DNA from: Alkalilimnicola ehrlichii
GTDB taxonomy: Bacteria; Pseudomonadota; Gammaproteobacteria; Nitrococcales; AK92
Direction: 5' to 3'
Assembly: GCF_003399765.1 (NCBI RefSeq)
Contig: NZ_NFZV01000020.1
Location: 28,577 to 92,576 of the forward strand
Length of the DNA: 64,000 nucleotides
The notes below the pieces were generated by a model that did not search any database, was not told the origin of the DNA, and worked only from the letters and a program-made list of their open reading frames with translations. Within the stretch, counting starts at the first letter, position 1. Each line of letters starts with the position of its first letter. Both the position numbers and the translations under genes were made by a program. Of this stretch, positions 21,060 to 30,289 are shown piece after piece.

Positions 21060-21456
21060 ATGAAGTCTATTACGACATCGCTCATGTTTGTGGGAGATCA
21101 AGCTGGAAAAGCCGAGGAAGCTATCAGGTTTTATACCTCTCTATTTCCAAATTCAAAGATCACCGATATTCAGCGCTACGAAGCTGGTGAGCAGGTCCAC
21201 TAAGATGGCTAGATTTTCGATTAATGGCACCGAGTTCATGGCGCTGGATAGCCATCTTGGTCATAAGTTTAACTTTACGCCTTCCATGTCGTTGTATGTT
21301 GAGTGTGAATCAGCAAGCGAAATAGAAGAGGCGTTCCGAGCCTTAGCCGATGGTGGGGCGGAGTTAATGCCTTTGGATAACTACGGGTTTAGTCATAAAT
21401 TTGGATGGTTGAATGATAGGTACGGCGTATCTTGGCAGCTTAATCTGTCGAACTAA
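21060..21456 (+). CDS. PhnB-like VOC-family protein, one-base frameshift
   Basis: Member of the vicinal oxygen chelate superfamily (PhnB / DUF899-like glyoxalase fold). Function is usually unknown. The start MKSITTSLMFVG with AEEAIRFYTSLFPNSKI is typical. The frame stops after EAGEQVH because of one extra T at 21201; without it the protein continues KMARFSINGTEFMALD and MPLDNYGFSHKFGWLNDRYG to a total of 131 residues. It is preceded by GGAGG and an attC-like site and followed by another, so it looks like a cassette. Confidence 0.78.
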
Positions 21457-21474
21457 GGTGGCAGCCTGGTCAAC

Positions 21475-21552
21475 ACATAACTAAACGCAGCACTATGCAG
21501 CCTCTGGCTGCCGGACGCTCGCGAGCTCGCGCCGGTGTGCGCGGCGTTAGGG
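21475..21552 (+). repeat. attC-like recombination site 2
   Basis: Runs from ACATAACTAAACGC to GCGTTAGGG, with the outer CTAAACGC/GCGTTAG pairing and internal hairpins such as GCAGCC-TCT-GGCTGC. It separates the PhnB-like gene from the next small gene, whose ATG is ten bases after the site. Confidence 0.45.
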
Positions 21553-21561
21553 ATCAAATAT

Positions 21562-21942
21562 ATGAAAGAAGAACACCGATTGGCACAGTCAATAAAGATT
21601 TCTATTCTTAGGCTGGCATATATTACTGAGCATGGTGGTGTTGGTGATTTGGAGTCAGCTGATTTTGCATTTGGCGAAGATCAATTGGTACTTGTTCTTG
21701 GAAGGATGAATACCGAAGAATCACGCAATGCTTTCATAGAGCTATTCGATTACCAACTTCCAGACACAGTGTGGGATGCGATAGCTCAGGTAACAAGTGA
21801 ATATCAAAATGATCTGATACCTTTGTTCAAGGCCCGTATTGGAACGCCTATTGCCGAAAGTCCGTATCTTGAAGTTGTAACCCAAGAAGAAAGAGATAGG
21901 CAATTGGAAAACTGGATTAGCGAGCTGTCCAGCAATCCCTAA
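21562..21942 (+). CDS. Small hypothetical cassette-like protein
   Basis: 126 residues, cytoplasmic, no signal or membrane segment. I recognise no domain. It is acidic and low in GC compared with the flanking chromosome. The ATG follows an attC-like site by ten bases and its stop codon lies inside the first half-site of the next (21937-21943). That arrangement is common in integron cassettes. Function unknown. Confidence 0.6.
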   Translation: MKEEHRLAQSIKISILRLAYITEHGGVGDLESADFAFGEDQLVLVLGRMNTEESRNAFIELFDYQLPDTVWDAIAQVTSEYQNDLIPLFKARIGTPIAESPYLEVVTQEERDRQLENWISELSSNP

Positions 21943-22021
21943 CAAGTCGTTGAAGGCGGTGGCGCTAGGTGCCGCGGCGGGTAGCTCGGCGCATGTGAGT
22001 CAAGCTTAGGGAGGCCCCGCC
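21937..22021 (+). repeat. attC-like recombination site 3
   Basis: CCCTAACAAGTCGTTGAAGG at the left end resembles the classical attC left half, and CTTAGGG closes the right end, giving a CCCTAA/TTAGGG outer pairing over 85 bases. The stop codon of the preceding gene is in the left half-site. The following 22022-22204 has another half-site-like GTTAGGT at 22177-22183. Confidence 0.5.
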
Positions 22022-22204
22022 TAAGATGAACAATGTGCGGAAACAAGAAACAAGGGGACTCCGTCCAGCCGCACCAGTTTAGCGATAAACGCGGCGACGT
22101 GGCTTCAACGAGTAGAGTATTGGCTCGCTGAGTGAGAGAAGGGGTTTACTTAGCCCTTTGGCTCTTCCGTGAAGTTGTTAGGTAAAAGATGAAGAGGCTG
22201 TGCT

Positions 22205-22633
22205 ATGTCGTCTAGCAGTCAGGACAGGCAAGAAATTGCGGCGGTGATTGAGCAGTATCGCCGTGGGTTTGCCACGATGGACGTGGAAGTGCTCGAAGCC
22301 ATATGGGATCAGGACTACCACAATATCATCTACCTTGCTCAGGAAATGGCCCAACCAGTGTATGGTTGGAGAGGAGTAGAGCAATACTACAGGAGAGTCA
22401 GTGGCTTTCTAGAGCGGGTCAGTGCGATGACGGTGAGCGATTTGTCGCTGGATCTCTTTGGCGATGTGGCTTATGCATATTGCAACTTTCACTTTGAGGG
22501 AGAGGCCCAGGGGCAGAGTCACAGCGCTGATGGACGGGTCACTTTTATCTTGCACCGTAAGCGTGGTACCTGGAAGGTTATCCATTACCATGAGTCCGCT
22601 CCTGGCCCCTTGGCAGTGACCGATGGTTCTTAG
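22205..22633 (+). CDS. SnoaL/NTF2-like protein
   Basis: A 142-residue protein of the NTF2-like (ketosteroid isomerase/SnoaL) fold. The pattern is an N-terminal helix (EIAAVIEQYRRGFATMDVEVLEAIW), a pocket region with GVEQYYRRV and a closing strand block GRVTFILHRKRGTWKVIHYHES. Such proteins may bind or isomerise small molecules; no specific substrate is visible. It sits in the cassette-like array, behind a GTTAGGT half-site. Confidence 0.72.
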   Translation: MSSSSQDRQEIAAVIEQYRRGFATMDVEVLEAIWDQDYHNIIYLAQEMAQPVYGWRGVEQYYRRVSGFLERVSAMTVSDLSLDLFGDVAYAYCNFHFEGEAQGQSHSADGRVTFILHRKRGTWKVIHYHESAPGPLAVTDGS

Positions 22634-22900
22634 CAAGACACTCAACCTGCCCGCTCCATGCGCGAAACCGACCTCAACCGGGTGGTGGCGGAGCGTAGCG
22701 CGGCGCTAATCGCGCCGATCCAACTGCCACTTGGGCCTGGCGGTAGGTTTGTCGGCGGGCTGCTCATGCAATCGCTGGAGACCGACCTTCTCGTCCGTGT
22801 GTTCGTCGAATATCATGATGAGCTCATTTACTTCATGTAGGAGTCCACGTCATAGGGGCTGATCTTCAGCGTGCGCGACGTTATGCTCAAAGGGATATCA
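22634..22900. other. Gap between cassette-like genes
   Basis: ACTCAAC (a match to RYYYAAC) lies just after the SnoaL stop and GTTATGC at 22880-22886 closes the gap, so a long or broken attC may be present. The open frame at 22658-22840 has no recognised features. Confidence 0.35.
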
Positions 22901-23295
22901 ATGCCATACCGAATGAGCCCTCAACAATATGAGTCTGTATTAACCCTTAGCGGTGCGGATCGAAGCGCTCATTTTGTCGGTAAGGTGGTAGATTGGCAGC
23001 AATTATGGGGCGTAAAAAACGACGAAGGTTGGCTTGTTCCGATCACCCCTGATGATTGGGAGTATTTTCCTGTTTGGCCGCATCCAGAATATGCTCAAAA
23101 ATCACAGATGCGCATTTCCCTGGCCATCATGCGGTTGAAATCGCTTTGGAAGAGTTCCTGTCCCATTGGCTGCCAACATTCGAGCGCGACGGGATCAAGG
23201 TCGGGGTGTTTCCAAATAAGGAGTGGGTTTTCTGGGTAATGGAACCCACAGATTTGGCGCAATGCTTGAGGGATGAGCTGGCCTTGTATGAGTAA
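22901..23295 (+). CDS. DUF2750 family protein, one-base frameshift
   Basis: Matches the DUF2750 family from MSPQQYESVLTLSG through WGVKNDEGWLVPITPDDWEY and FPVWPHPEYAQK. The frame is lost at an A-run (23096-23100); one extra A continues ITDAHFPGHHAVEIALEEFL and ends ...LRDELALYE, 131 residues in all. Function of the family is unknown. The ATG at 22901 is preferred over the GTG at 22871 because the latter would start inside the attC-like half-site. Confidence 0.8.
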
Positions 23296-23413
23296 AACAT
23301 CGCCAGTCATCCAGTACGCTCCGGCCCTGACAGGCCTCCGCCGAATCGGTCTGTTAGGCTGTCGCTTCACAAACCGACCGCTGAATACATTGTTAGCCAA
23401 GGAGCCCACGGCG

Positions 23414-23950
23414 ATGAATCATCGGTTGCGTCAAGAGCTACTGTCGATGCAGGAGGAAGACCAGCGAGTCCTGCGGGAACTCATGGACGCGGGCGAGTTG
23501 CGTGAACAGGAGTACCACCCGCGGATGCGCGCCGTGCATGAGCGGAATAATGCACGAATCAAGGCGATCGTTGGCGAGTACGGTTGGCCTGGTGTCGCCC
23601 TGGTCGGGAAGGAGGGCGCCAAGGCAGCGTGGCTGATGGTTCAACATGCGGTTTTGGACACTGCGTTCATGGAACGAGCTTTGCCCTTGCTGGAAGAAGC
23701 GGTAAAGAATGGCGACGCCGAAGGCTGGTGCCTGGCGTATCTGCAAGACAGGGTGTTAACCATGGCGGGTAAGCCACAAATCTACGGAACGCAGCACGAT
23801 TTCGACGAGAACGGCATTGCCTTTCCCTTGCCAATCGCGGAGCCTGGCAAAGTTGACCTCTTACGGCGGGATATAGGTCTTGAGCCACTATCCGAGGCAA
23901 CCAAGCGAATTCAGGACCGGTATCGGCCTGTCATCAATAAAAGTGGCTAA
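23414..23950 (+). CDS. DUF6624-like protein
   Basis: 178 residues. The ordering EEDQRVLRELMDAGE, then VGEYGWPGVALVGKEGAKAAWLMVQHAV and QDRVLTMAGKPQIYGTQ is typical of the DUF6624 group of unknown function. No signal peptide. The ATG at 23414 follows an attC-end-like GTTAGCC (23392-23398). The stop lies within the next attC-like site. Confidence 0.72.
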   Translation: MNHRLRQELLSMQEEDQRVLRELMDAGELREQEYHPRMRAVHERNNARIKAIVGEYGWPGVALVGKEGAKAAWLMVQHAVLDTAFMERALPLLEEAVKNGDAEGWCLAYLQDRVLTMAGKPQIYGTQHDFDENGIAFPLPIAEPGKVDLLRRDIGLEPLSEATKRIQDRYRPVINKSG

Positions 23951-24005
23951 CAAGCGCGTGAGCTTGGGTGGCCAAAAGCGGCGCCGGTTATGCGAAGCGT
24001 TATGT
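23945..24005 (+). repeat. attC-like recombination site, right end of array
   Basis: 61 bases from GGCTAACAAGCGC to GCGTTATGT, with the upstream stop codon inside the left half. It is the last such site before the strand switch at 24157. No integrase gene is in the window. Confidence 0.52.
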
Positions 24006-24041
24006 GTGAAGGTACGGCCGTGAAGACAAGACCGGGCCCAA

Positions 24042-24116
24042 CTCTCACATTCCAACATTTTGCCGGCTGGCATAGGTCGGTGCGTCGAATGCTGGATGAT
24101 CGCAGGGGGAGAGGGG
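24042..24116 (+). repeat. Hairpin repeat family, copy A
   Basis: CTCACATTCCAACATTTTG...CGAATGCTGGATGAT followed by a G-rich tail. CCAACATT pairs with AATGCTGG. It shares the order and spacing of its conserved blocks with copies at 29297-29356 and 30131-30216, including GGCATAGG.CGGTG.GTCGAATG. It directly follows the last attC-like site. Confidence 0.55.
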
Positions 24117-24156
24117 GCTGCTCAGTCTGCACGTACCCTGGGCGCGTGCCGGGACG

Positions 24157-25377
24157 CTAGTGGCTGGGTAAGTTCGCCAACCCTTTCCAGTCCCGCATCC
24201 AACGATTTAGATCGTCGGGTGCCATCGGGTGCGCGACGTAATAGCCCTGCACCAGGTCGCAGCCCAGGTCGAGCGCGAGCGACCAGTCTTCCGGTGTCTC
24301 GACGCCTTCGGCGAGCACCGAAAGTGCCAACTGCTTGCCCAGAGCCACGCTGGAGGTAAAGATGGCTTTGGCCGTGATGTCGCTGACGGCGCCGTGCACG
24401 AAGCTGCCGTCGATCTTCAGCTCGTCGAAGGGAATCTGTTTGAGGCGCTCCAACGAGGAGTAGCCGGTCCCGAAGTCGTCGATGGAAAGCTGTATGCCGT
24501 GCAGGCGCATGCGGGTAAGCACTTCCAGGCTCTCGATGGCGTCGCTGGTAATCTGGCTTTCTGTGATTTCGAGCATGACCAGCTCGGGGGGCAAGCCGTT
24601 GCCGGAGCAACAGTCTGCAAAAATCTGCGGCAGATCCAGCTGCGTTAGCGCCGCCGCCGAGAGGTTGATGGCCACCCGCAGTTTCTGGCCGTCCTCGCTC
24701 CAGCGCAGCGCTTGGTTAAGCGCCTGCTTAAGGATAGCCTCGGTGAACGGCACGATGAGGTCGTCGTCTTCGGTGAGCGGTACGAAGGCCGCCGGACGCA
24801 GTACGCCGTGAGTCGAGTGACGCAGGCGTGCCAGCGCTTCGACGCCCACCACAGCACCCGAGTACATGTCGACCTGCGGTTGATAGAACAAGGTCAGGTG
24901 ATCCTCCGCCAGCGATTGCTTGAGCTCGTGCTTTGTTAGTACCGAGACACGCTGGCCGGTTTTCTTGCCGCACCCCGCTGCTTCCTCGAAACGGAAGATG
25001 AGGCTTGCCAGGGCATTGAGCGTCACTGGCTTGTGGATAGAGCCGAGTACGTTCAGGAAACGTGCGCGCGCCAAGCTCACGGCAGCGCGCAGGATACGTT
25101 CGTCGGTACCGCTGAAGAGAATGAGCCCGCCGCCGAACTCAAAGTCGCTCAAGTGGCGCAAGAGCTCGATGCCGTCCATTCCCGGCATGTGCAGGTCGCA
25201 CAACACCAGGTCGAACGGATTGCCCTGGTTTATCTTGTCTAATGCTTCCCGCCCGTCCCCAGCAGTCTGCACATCGGCCAGCCCCAGGCGCTCCAGGGTG
25301 AGCTTGACCAGCTCCTGCATGAAAGGGTCGTCGTCTACGACCAGAGCTCGCAGGCGGGAAAGCCGTTCTTTCCTCAT
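24157..25377 (-). CDS. Response regulator with EAL phosphodiesterase domain
   Basis: Probably hydrolyses cyclic di-GMP under control of the adjacent hybrid kinase. The receiver domain (about 8-130) has the phosphorylation site D61 in LVLCDLHMPGMDG. The EAL domain (about 150-400) keeps its catalytic signatures: VEALARL, NLSAA, EITES, IDDFGTGYSS, KIDGSFV and QGYYVAHPM, so it should be active. 406 residues. It is third in a minus-strand operon with the hybrid kinase and FIST genes. Confidence 0.92.
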   Translation of the reverse strand: MRKERLSRLRALVVDDDPFMQELVKLTLERLGLADVQTAGDGREALDKINQGNPFDLVLCDLHMPGMDGIELLRHLSDFEFGGGLILFSGTDERILRAAVSLARARFLNVLGSIHKPVTLNALASLIFRFEEAAGCGKKTGQRVSVLTKHELKQSLAEDHLTLFYQPQVDMYSGAVVGVEALARLRHSTHGVLRPAAFVPLTEDDDLIVPFTEAILKQALNQALRWSEDGQKLRVAINLSAAALTQLDLPQIFADCCSGNGLPPELVMLEITESQITSDAIESLEVLTRMRLHGIQLSIDDFGTGYSSLERLKQIPFDELKIDGSFVHGAVSDITAKAIFTSSVALGKQLALSVLAEGVETPEDWSLALDLGCDLVQGYYVAHPMAPDDLNRWMRDWKGLANLPSH

Positions 25378-25492
25378 TGGCGCCTATCTCGTGTTGGGCG
25401 CTACGCATGAAGCCGTAGCGGTGGTAGCGCTGCTGGAAGCGCTACCCGAAGCCGTAAATGCTCCGACGAAGCCTTGTCCGCGACAGCCTCGC

Positions 25493-27964
25493 CTAGAGTC
25501 GCGTCTTGCTGGTCTTGCCGGCGGCCAGACGATCCAGCGCCGACTCCAGGGCGTCGAACTCGGCGCGCAGCGCCTCCAAGGCTATCGCGGCTGCGTCTGG
25601 CGCCCTGGTTCTGGACTCTCCCAGTCGTTCCAATCGCTGACAACATGCGGCCATCCGATCGGCGCCCAAAGCCTTGGACGACGATTTCAGACTGTGGGCG
25701 GATAGCGCGGCGGCTTCGACATCGCCACGCTGCACGGCATCGTCTATGGCGGCAAGTTTGCGCGGGGCATCCTGGCGATAGGATTCGATGATGCGGGCAT
25801 GTAGGGCGGGGTCGGGGCCTACAATGTCGTCCAGCCTGGTCGGGTCTAGGGTTGAGAGTTGTTCGTGTTCGTGTGCCCGCGGTGCGCTGTCCTTAGCGGT
25901 CCGCCGCAAGTGGCTCATGATCGTCTTGTACAGTTGCCTGATCTGAACGGGCTTGGCCAGGTAGCCGTCCATGCCGCCGCTGAGGCATCGCTGCTCCTCG
26001 CCGCGAACGGCGTTGGCCGTTACGGCGATGATCGCCACGTGCCCGCCCTGTACCTGCTCCTTGGCGCGGATGGCCTGCGCGAATGCGGAGCCGTCCATCA
26101 CCGGCATGTGGCAGTCGGTGAGGATGAGGTCGTATTCTGCCTCCTCGCACTTTTTCAGCGCCTCCTGGCCGGTGCCGGCAACGGTGCTGTCAGCACCCAG
26201 CCGTTCCAGCTGCATGCGCGCCACGTCCTGGTTGGTGAGGTTGTCTTCCACCACTAGAATCCGTGGTCGCCGCCCGTCGATAGCCGGCAGTGTCGGCGGC
26301 GCCGCGGCACTGCTGCAGGAGTACGACGAGGATGTGCGGCCGTGTCTGGCCTCCGCCACAGCGCGAAGCAGATCGTCCCGCCGTAGCGGGTCGGCTTGCA
26401 CGCTGACAAAACGCTTGGCGAGAGGCGGGCTCATTTCGTTGCGCGGAACCAGCGCCACGATGTTGCCGCCGAAAAGGTCGGTCAGTTGGGCGGTCCAGCG
26501 TGCCTGCATGCTAGGGGTGTAGACGACTAAAATAGGCCGCGTGCCAGCGCGTTCGCGCAGGATTTGCTGCACGCGGTCGAGGTCCGGTGCGCTCGCCACG
26601 CGGGCGCCGTAGTGTTCCAGATAACGCCGTACGGTGGCTGCCATGGATGGGTCGTCGATGGTGCACAGCACGTCGGCGCCGTGCAGATCCGGCGGCGGAA
26701 TTTGTTCCGCGGCGATGGGAAACGTCACTTTAACTTGAAACCGCGAGCCGACGCCTTGTTCGCTCTCGACGGTGATGGTGCCGCCCATCATGTCGACCAG
26801 CCGTTTGCAGATCGACATGCCCAGGCCTATGCCGCCGTGCCGCCGCGCCACGTCCAGCTCGCCCTGGCTGAACGGGTGAAACAGCTCGGCCTGGGTCTTG
26901 GCGCTCATGCCGATGCCGTTGTCGTCGACTACGAAGCGGATTACGACTTGCCGCTCACTGCGCTCTGCCAGCTCGGCACGGAGCATCACCTTACCCAGCC
27001 GATTGGGCGAGGTTTCGGTGAACTTTACCGCATTGCTGCCCAGGTTGAAGAGAATCTGGCGAATTCGCACGGCATCGCCCAGGATGCGGCGCGGGATGGC
27101 CGGATCGACCTCAGTGCGCAGGCGCAGGTGTTTTTTGACCGCCATCGGCAGCAGGGTTTCGGCCACGCCTTCCACCACGTCCAGCAGATCTACCGGCGCC
27201 TGCTCGATGTCCATCCGTCCCGCTTCGATCTTGGAGAGGTCGAGGATGTCGTTGAGGATATTGAGCAGCGAGAAGGTCGATTCCTGGACTGTGCCAATCA
27301 TCTTCTGCTGTTTGGCGTCGAGCGCGGTGTCTGTCATCAGCTCCAGCATGCCGATGATCGCATTCATAGGGGTGCGAATCTCGTGGCTCACGGTGGCCAG
27401 GAACAGGCTCTTGGCTTGGTTGGCGGCCTCGGCTGCTTCCTTGGCTGCCATCAAATCCTGATTCGCGGCGGCGAGCTGGGCGGTGCGTGCCTCGACTCGC
27501 CGCTCCAGGACGCGATTGAGCTGGAGGATCTCGGCCTGAGCCGCGGTCAGGTCGGCAACCTGCTTCGAGAGTCGATTAGCAACGCGCTGATAGTCTTCAT
27601 GCGTAACGGCAAGATCGCGGCTGACCCGCTTTAGCTGAATATCGAGCCGGGTGCGGTCGTCCAGCAGCGTTTCCATCTCCTGCAGGATCCTGAGCATAGG
27701 CGTGAACAGCTTTCGCAGCTCAGGTACGAAGACCTGTGGAATCTCTATCCGCCACAGCTGCGGTGCCATCTGCTGAACCGTCAGGTGCTCGGCAGGTACT
27801 GCGACGAGCCCACGCATACGCTCCACGCTGCCGTGGAGGGGCGCCAGCGCCGTGTCCGGACGGGCGGTCAGCACCAGCACCGGATCGCGCAGCAGATCGG
27901 CCTTGCTGGGCATGCGCTGCTCGAATCCAGGTGGGGCAGGCTGCTCGGCGCTAATAAAGTGCAT
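25493..27964 (-). CDS. Hybrid sensor histidine kinase (HisKA, HATPase, REC, HPt)
   Basis: 823-residue soluble kinase without membrane segments. A helical/coiled-coil region (about 85-185) leads to the HisKA box with H194 in [10 protein letters not shown]. The ATPase domain follows ([22 protein letters not shown]), then a degenerate receiver-like segment, a true receiver with ILVVEDN and [11 protein letters not shown], and a C-terminal HPt domain with [13 protein letters not shown]. The ATG at 27964 is chosen because it follows the restored FIST stop by five bases; the longer upstream reading only copies FIST sequence out of frame. It likely phosphorylates the EAL regulator downstream. Confidence 0.9.
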   Translation of the reverse strand: MHFISAEQPAPPGFEQRMPSKADLLRDPVLVLTARPDTALAPLHGSVERMRGLVAVPAEHLTVQQMAPQLWRIEIPQVFVPELRKLFTPMLRILQEMETLLDDRTRLDIQLKRVSRDLAVTHEDYQRVANRLSKQVADLTAAQAEILQLNRVLERRVEARTAQLAAANQDLMAAKEAAEAANQAKSLFLATVSHEIRTPMNAIIGMLELMTDTALDAKQQKMIGTVQESTFSLLNILNDILDLSKIEAGRMDIEQAPVDLLDVVEGVAETLLPMAVKKHLRLRTEVDPAIPRRILGDAVRIRQILFNLGSNAVKFTETSPNRLGKVMLRAELAERSERQVVIRFVVDDNGIGMSAKTQAELFHPFSQGELDVARRHGGIGLGMSICKRLVDMMGGTITVESEQGVGSRFQVKVTFPIAAEQIPPPDLHGADVLCTIDDPSMAATVRRYLEHYGARVASAPDLDRVQQILRERAGTRPILVVYTPSMQARWTAQLTDLFGGNIVALVPRNEMSPPLAKRFVSVQADPLRRDDLLRAVAEARHGRTSSSYSCSSAAAPPTLPAIDGRRPRILVVEDNLTNQDVARMQLERLGADSTVAGTGQEALKKCEEAEYDLILTDCHMPVMDGSAFAQAIRAKEQVQGGHVAIIAVTANAVRGEEQRCLSGGMDGYLAKPVQIRQLYKTIMSHLRRTAKDSAPRAHEHEQLSTLDPTRLDDIVGPDPALHARIIESYRQDAPRKLAAIDDAVQRGDVEAAALSAHSLKSSSKALGADRMAACCQRLERLGESRTRAPDAAAIALEALRAEFDALESALDRLAAGKTSKTRL

Positions 27965-27969
27965 GCCGG

Positions 27970-29123
27970 TCACCGGCCGATTAACAGCAGCACGTAGGTC
28001 ATGTTGTGAAACAAGTTGCGCGAGTAGCCCTGCGACCCCCACAGCGGTCCGAGTTCGCCGAACGAGGAAAACCGGCAATTGCCAGATTGTGCCCAAATCG
28101 CTCGGCCAGGGCCTTCACCTCATGATCGATTCTCTCTCCCAGTACCCACTTGCGGCCGGCACAGCTGACGATCACCGCCGCCGCTGGGTCGAAGTCGTCC
28201 GCGTTCACCTGTTCGGCGATCTCGTACACCTCGCGGAGGATCTCGTCCGGCTGCGCGAGACGAACCTGAACCGTCTTGCCGCGCTCGATGCCGCCGTACA
28301 GGCCCAGTGAAGAATCCGTGGAGGAAAAGCCCGGCGCGAGCGAACGCAACCGCCTGATTTCGGGTTGATCGGTGTCGATGATCGTGAGCGAAGTCACCCC
28401 GCGGTCGGATTGCATCAGCGGTCGGCCGGTCTCCCGTTCGAGGAAGTCCATCGCGGTCGTGCCGTCTATCGTATAGATCTTGCTGCCTTCGGCTCTGTCG
28501 ATGACTCCCGGCTTGCCGATCGGGGTGGTGAGGGCGTTGCCGATGACGATGCGGAAATCGATGTCGCCGACGGCCGCCAACAGCAGTATGGCGTCGTAAT
28601 GGACTTCCCGGTTGTACAGGGCGCAGAACGCCATCTGGTTGTCGTCGGCGGCAAGACCGCCCATCAGCGGCACCGACGTTTCGCGTTCGATGATCTTCTC
28701 CAGAATGCTAGGGTCGACCTTGAAGTCCGACGTAAGGAACATAAACGCGGGTTGTACGCCCTGTAGCTCGGCCTGTAGCTTTGCGAGCGCCTCGTGTACG
28801 GTTTTGGCGGAGTGCTCGTGTACGCCGTGAGCGACCGCGGTATGCCAGCGAACCCGGCCCTGCGTGTTCAGGCCCAGGGCGGCGGCGCCGATATCGCCGA
28901 CGCCGCCGGTTTCGTAAAAGCCGTCGCCGGTATTGCCCACGACCACAGTATCGTCTCGCTCCAGGCTGTCGTAGATGCCTTCGAGCAGCTCGTTAGAATG
29001 GCCGTAGTGGACGCTGGAAAACAGGAAAATCACTTCAGGATGGTTGTCGCAGAGCGCCGAGCCAAGCTCCAGGCCGGCCCGGTAGGGGTCAGACGCGTGG
29101 GTCGAGGCGGAGCGGGCGAGCAT
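27970..29123 (-). CDS. FIST-domain sensory protein, one-base frameshift
   Basis: FIST proteins are thought to sense small ligands and signal through partner kinases. The FIST_N part (about 1-200) has [27 protein letters not shown] and [12 protein letters not shown]; the FIST_C part follows with GKPGVI and TTAMDFLE. Near the end the frame is lost at 28064-28066; adding one C yields SFGELGPL and [13 protein letters not shown], the normal family ending, for 384 residues. It is the first gene of the operon. Its stop and the kinase start are five bases apart, consistent with coupling. Confidence 0.87.
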
Positions 29124-29296
29124 GGCAGTCTCTCCGTGACTGACGATCCAATAGACATATAGACCTGCCAGTTACCAAATAATTCAATGAAATTGAGGGG
29201 TGTGATCGGCGTATCTTCCTGTTTTGTCAATGAAATGTGTTCTTTGCGGATTTTGCGCGCGAACGGAATTCCTCGTTTCGAGCGCCGAACGGGGGG

Positions 29297-29356
29297 CAGG
29301 TCTCATATTCCACCAATGGGCGGTTTGTCAGAGCCGGCATAGGCTGATAGATCGAG
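29297..29356 (+). repeat. Hairpin repeat family, copy B (partial)
   Basis: GCAGGTCTCATATTC and GGCATAGGCTGAT are shared with copy C at 30131. The right arm of the hairpin is lost. With copy C it brackets the vapBC genes in direct orientation. Confidence 0.55.
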
Positions 29357-29412
29357 CTCTTGTACTCATGGGGCAGTTGCTGAATCCCCCTTGTTGTATG
29401 CATATGCTATTT

Positions 29413-29438
29413 GTATAGGCTTGGCGGCCGTCCTATAC
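29413..29438. promoter_or_regulatory. Probable VapBC autoregulatory operator
   Basis: GTATAGG and CCTATAC form a perfect seven-base inverted repeat with a 12-base centre, 30 bases before the vapB start. VapB antitoxins usually repress their own operon through such palindromes. The strong AGGGAGG ribosome site follows at about 29455. Confidence 0.6.
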
Positions 29439-29467
29439 TTCGGGGCACATGCCCTAGGGAGGCCGTT

Positions 29468-29704
29468 ATGTCGGAGTTACGTACAGCAAGCTTGTTCCGC
29501 AACGGTCGCAATCAAGCCGTGCGTTTACCACGCGACTTCACGTTGGATGCCGATCAGGTTTACATCGAGCGCCGCGGGGATGAAATCGTGCTGCGCCCGA
29601 AACCGCGCACATGGAGCGATTATTTCAGTAAGTCGCCTCTGCTGCCGGAGGACTTTCCCGATAGCATCGAAGATACACCGCCCCAGGATCGAGACGCGCT
29701 GTAA
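29468..29704 (+). CDS. vapB: VapB-type antitoxin
   Basis: Neutralises VapC and represses the operon. 78 residues. The N-terminal swapped-hairpin DNA-binding domain reads SLFRNGRNQAVRLPRDF; the C-terminal acidic tail would bind the toxin. The ATG at 29468 follows AGGGAGG. Its stop overlaps the toxin start (TAATG), so the pair is translationally coupled. Confidence 0.9.
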   Translation: MSELRTASLFRNGRNQAVRLPRDFTLDADQVYIERRGDEIVLRPKPRTWSDYFSKSPLLPEDFPDSIEDTPPQDRDAL

Positions 29705-30105
29705 TGCGCTACATGCTCGACACCAACATCTGCATTTATGTGATGAAGCACAAGCCTGCGAGTGTCGCAGAACGCTTGCAAACGGTCTCAGTCGACGATG
29801 TTGCTCTCTCGGCCGTCGTGTTGGCCGAGTTGCGCTACGGCATAGCTAAGTCTCAATATCGTGAGCGCAGTCAGGCGGCGTTAGAGGAGTTTCTTGCCTT
29901 CGTCCGTGTGCTGGATTGGCCGGCGGTGGCGGCCGATGCCTATGGTGAGATACGAGCTGAGTTGACTGCCAGTGGTCAGATTATAGGCGGTAATGATCTG
30001 CTAATCGCAGCGCATGCACGCTGTTTGGGTGCGACCTTAGTGACAAACAACAACCGGGGGTTTGCTCGGGTACCTGGCTTATCGGTTGAGAACTGGGCTG
30101 AGTAA
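29704..30105 (+). CDS. vapC: VapC-type PIN-domain ribonuclease toxin
   Basis: Probably cleaves a tRNA or rRNA when freed from VapB. 133 residues with the PIN acidic residues D6 (MLDTNICIY), E42 (LAELRYG) and D98 (GGNDLLIAAHA), all present, so it should be active. The pair is bracketed by direct copies of a hairpin repeat, suggesting movement as a unit. Confidence 0.92.
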   Translation: MRYMLDTNICIYVMKHKPASVAERLQTVSVDDVALSAVVLAELRYGIAKSQYRERSQAALEEFLAFVRVLDWPAVAADAYGEIRAELTASGQIIGGNDLLIAAHARCLGATLVTNNNRGFARVPGLSVENWAE

Positions 30106-30130
30106 TTCAGCGAAGCCTCGCGAACGGGAG

Positions 30131-30216
30131 CAGGTCTCATATTCTGACATTGGGCGGCTGGTTGGGGCTGGCTAGGCTGATGTATCGAATGTCGGATGAT
30201 TGCCGGGGGAGGGAGC
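30131..30216 (+). repeat. Hairpin repeat family, copy C
   Basis: GCAGGTCTCATATTCTGACATT ends shortened here: the left arm TCTGACATT pairs with AATGTCGGA (eight of nine). In copy A the arms differ but also pair, so the changes are compensatory. A G-rich tail follows. It lies just after vapC. Confidence 0.58.
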
Positions 30217-30289
30217 ATGGTCAGGTCGCCGCGCGAATCATAGCGCCATACCGGCGTGCGTGCGACAAGAATAAGGATGTTAGGAAAGC

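Noticed and set aside
27965..28096. Longer start for the hybrid kinase
   Set aside because: The extension is the end of the FIST gene read in another frame once the frameshift is corrected.
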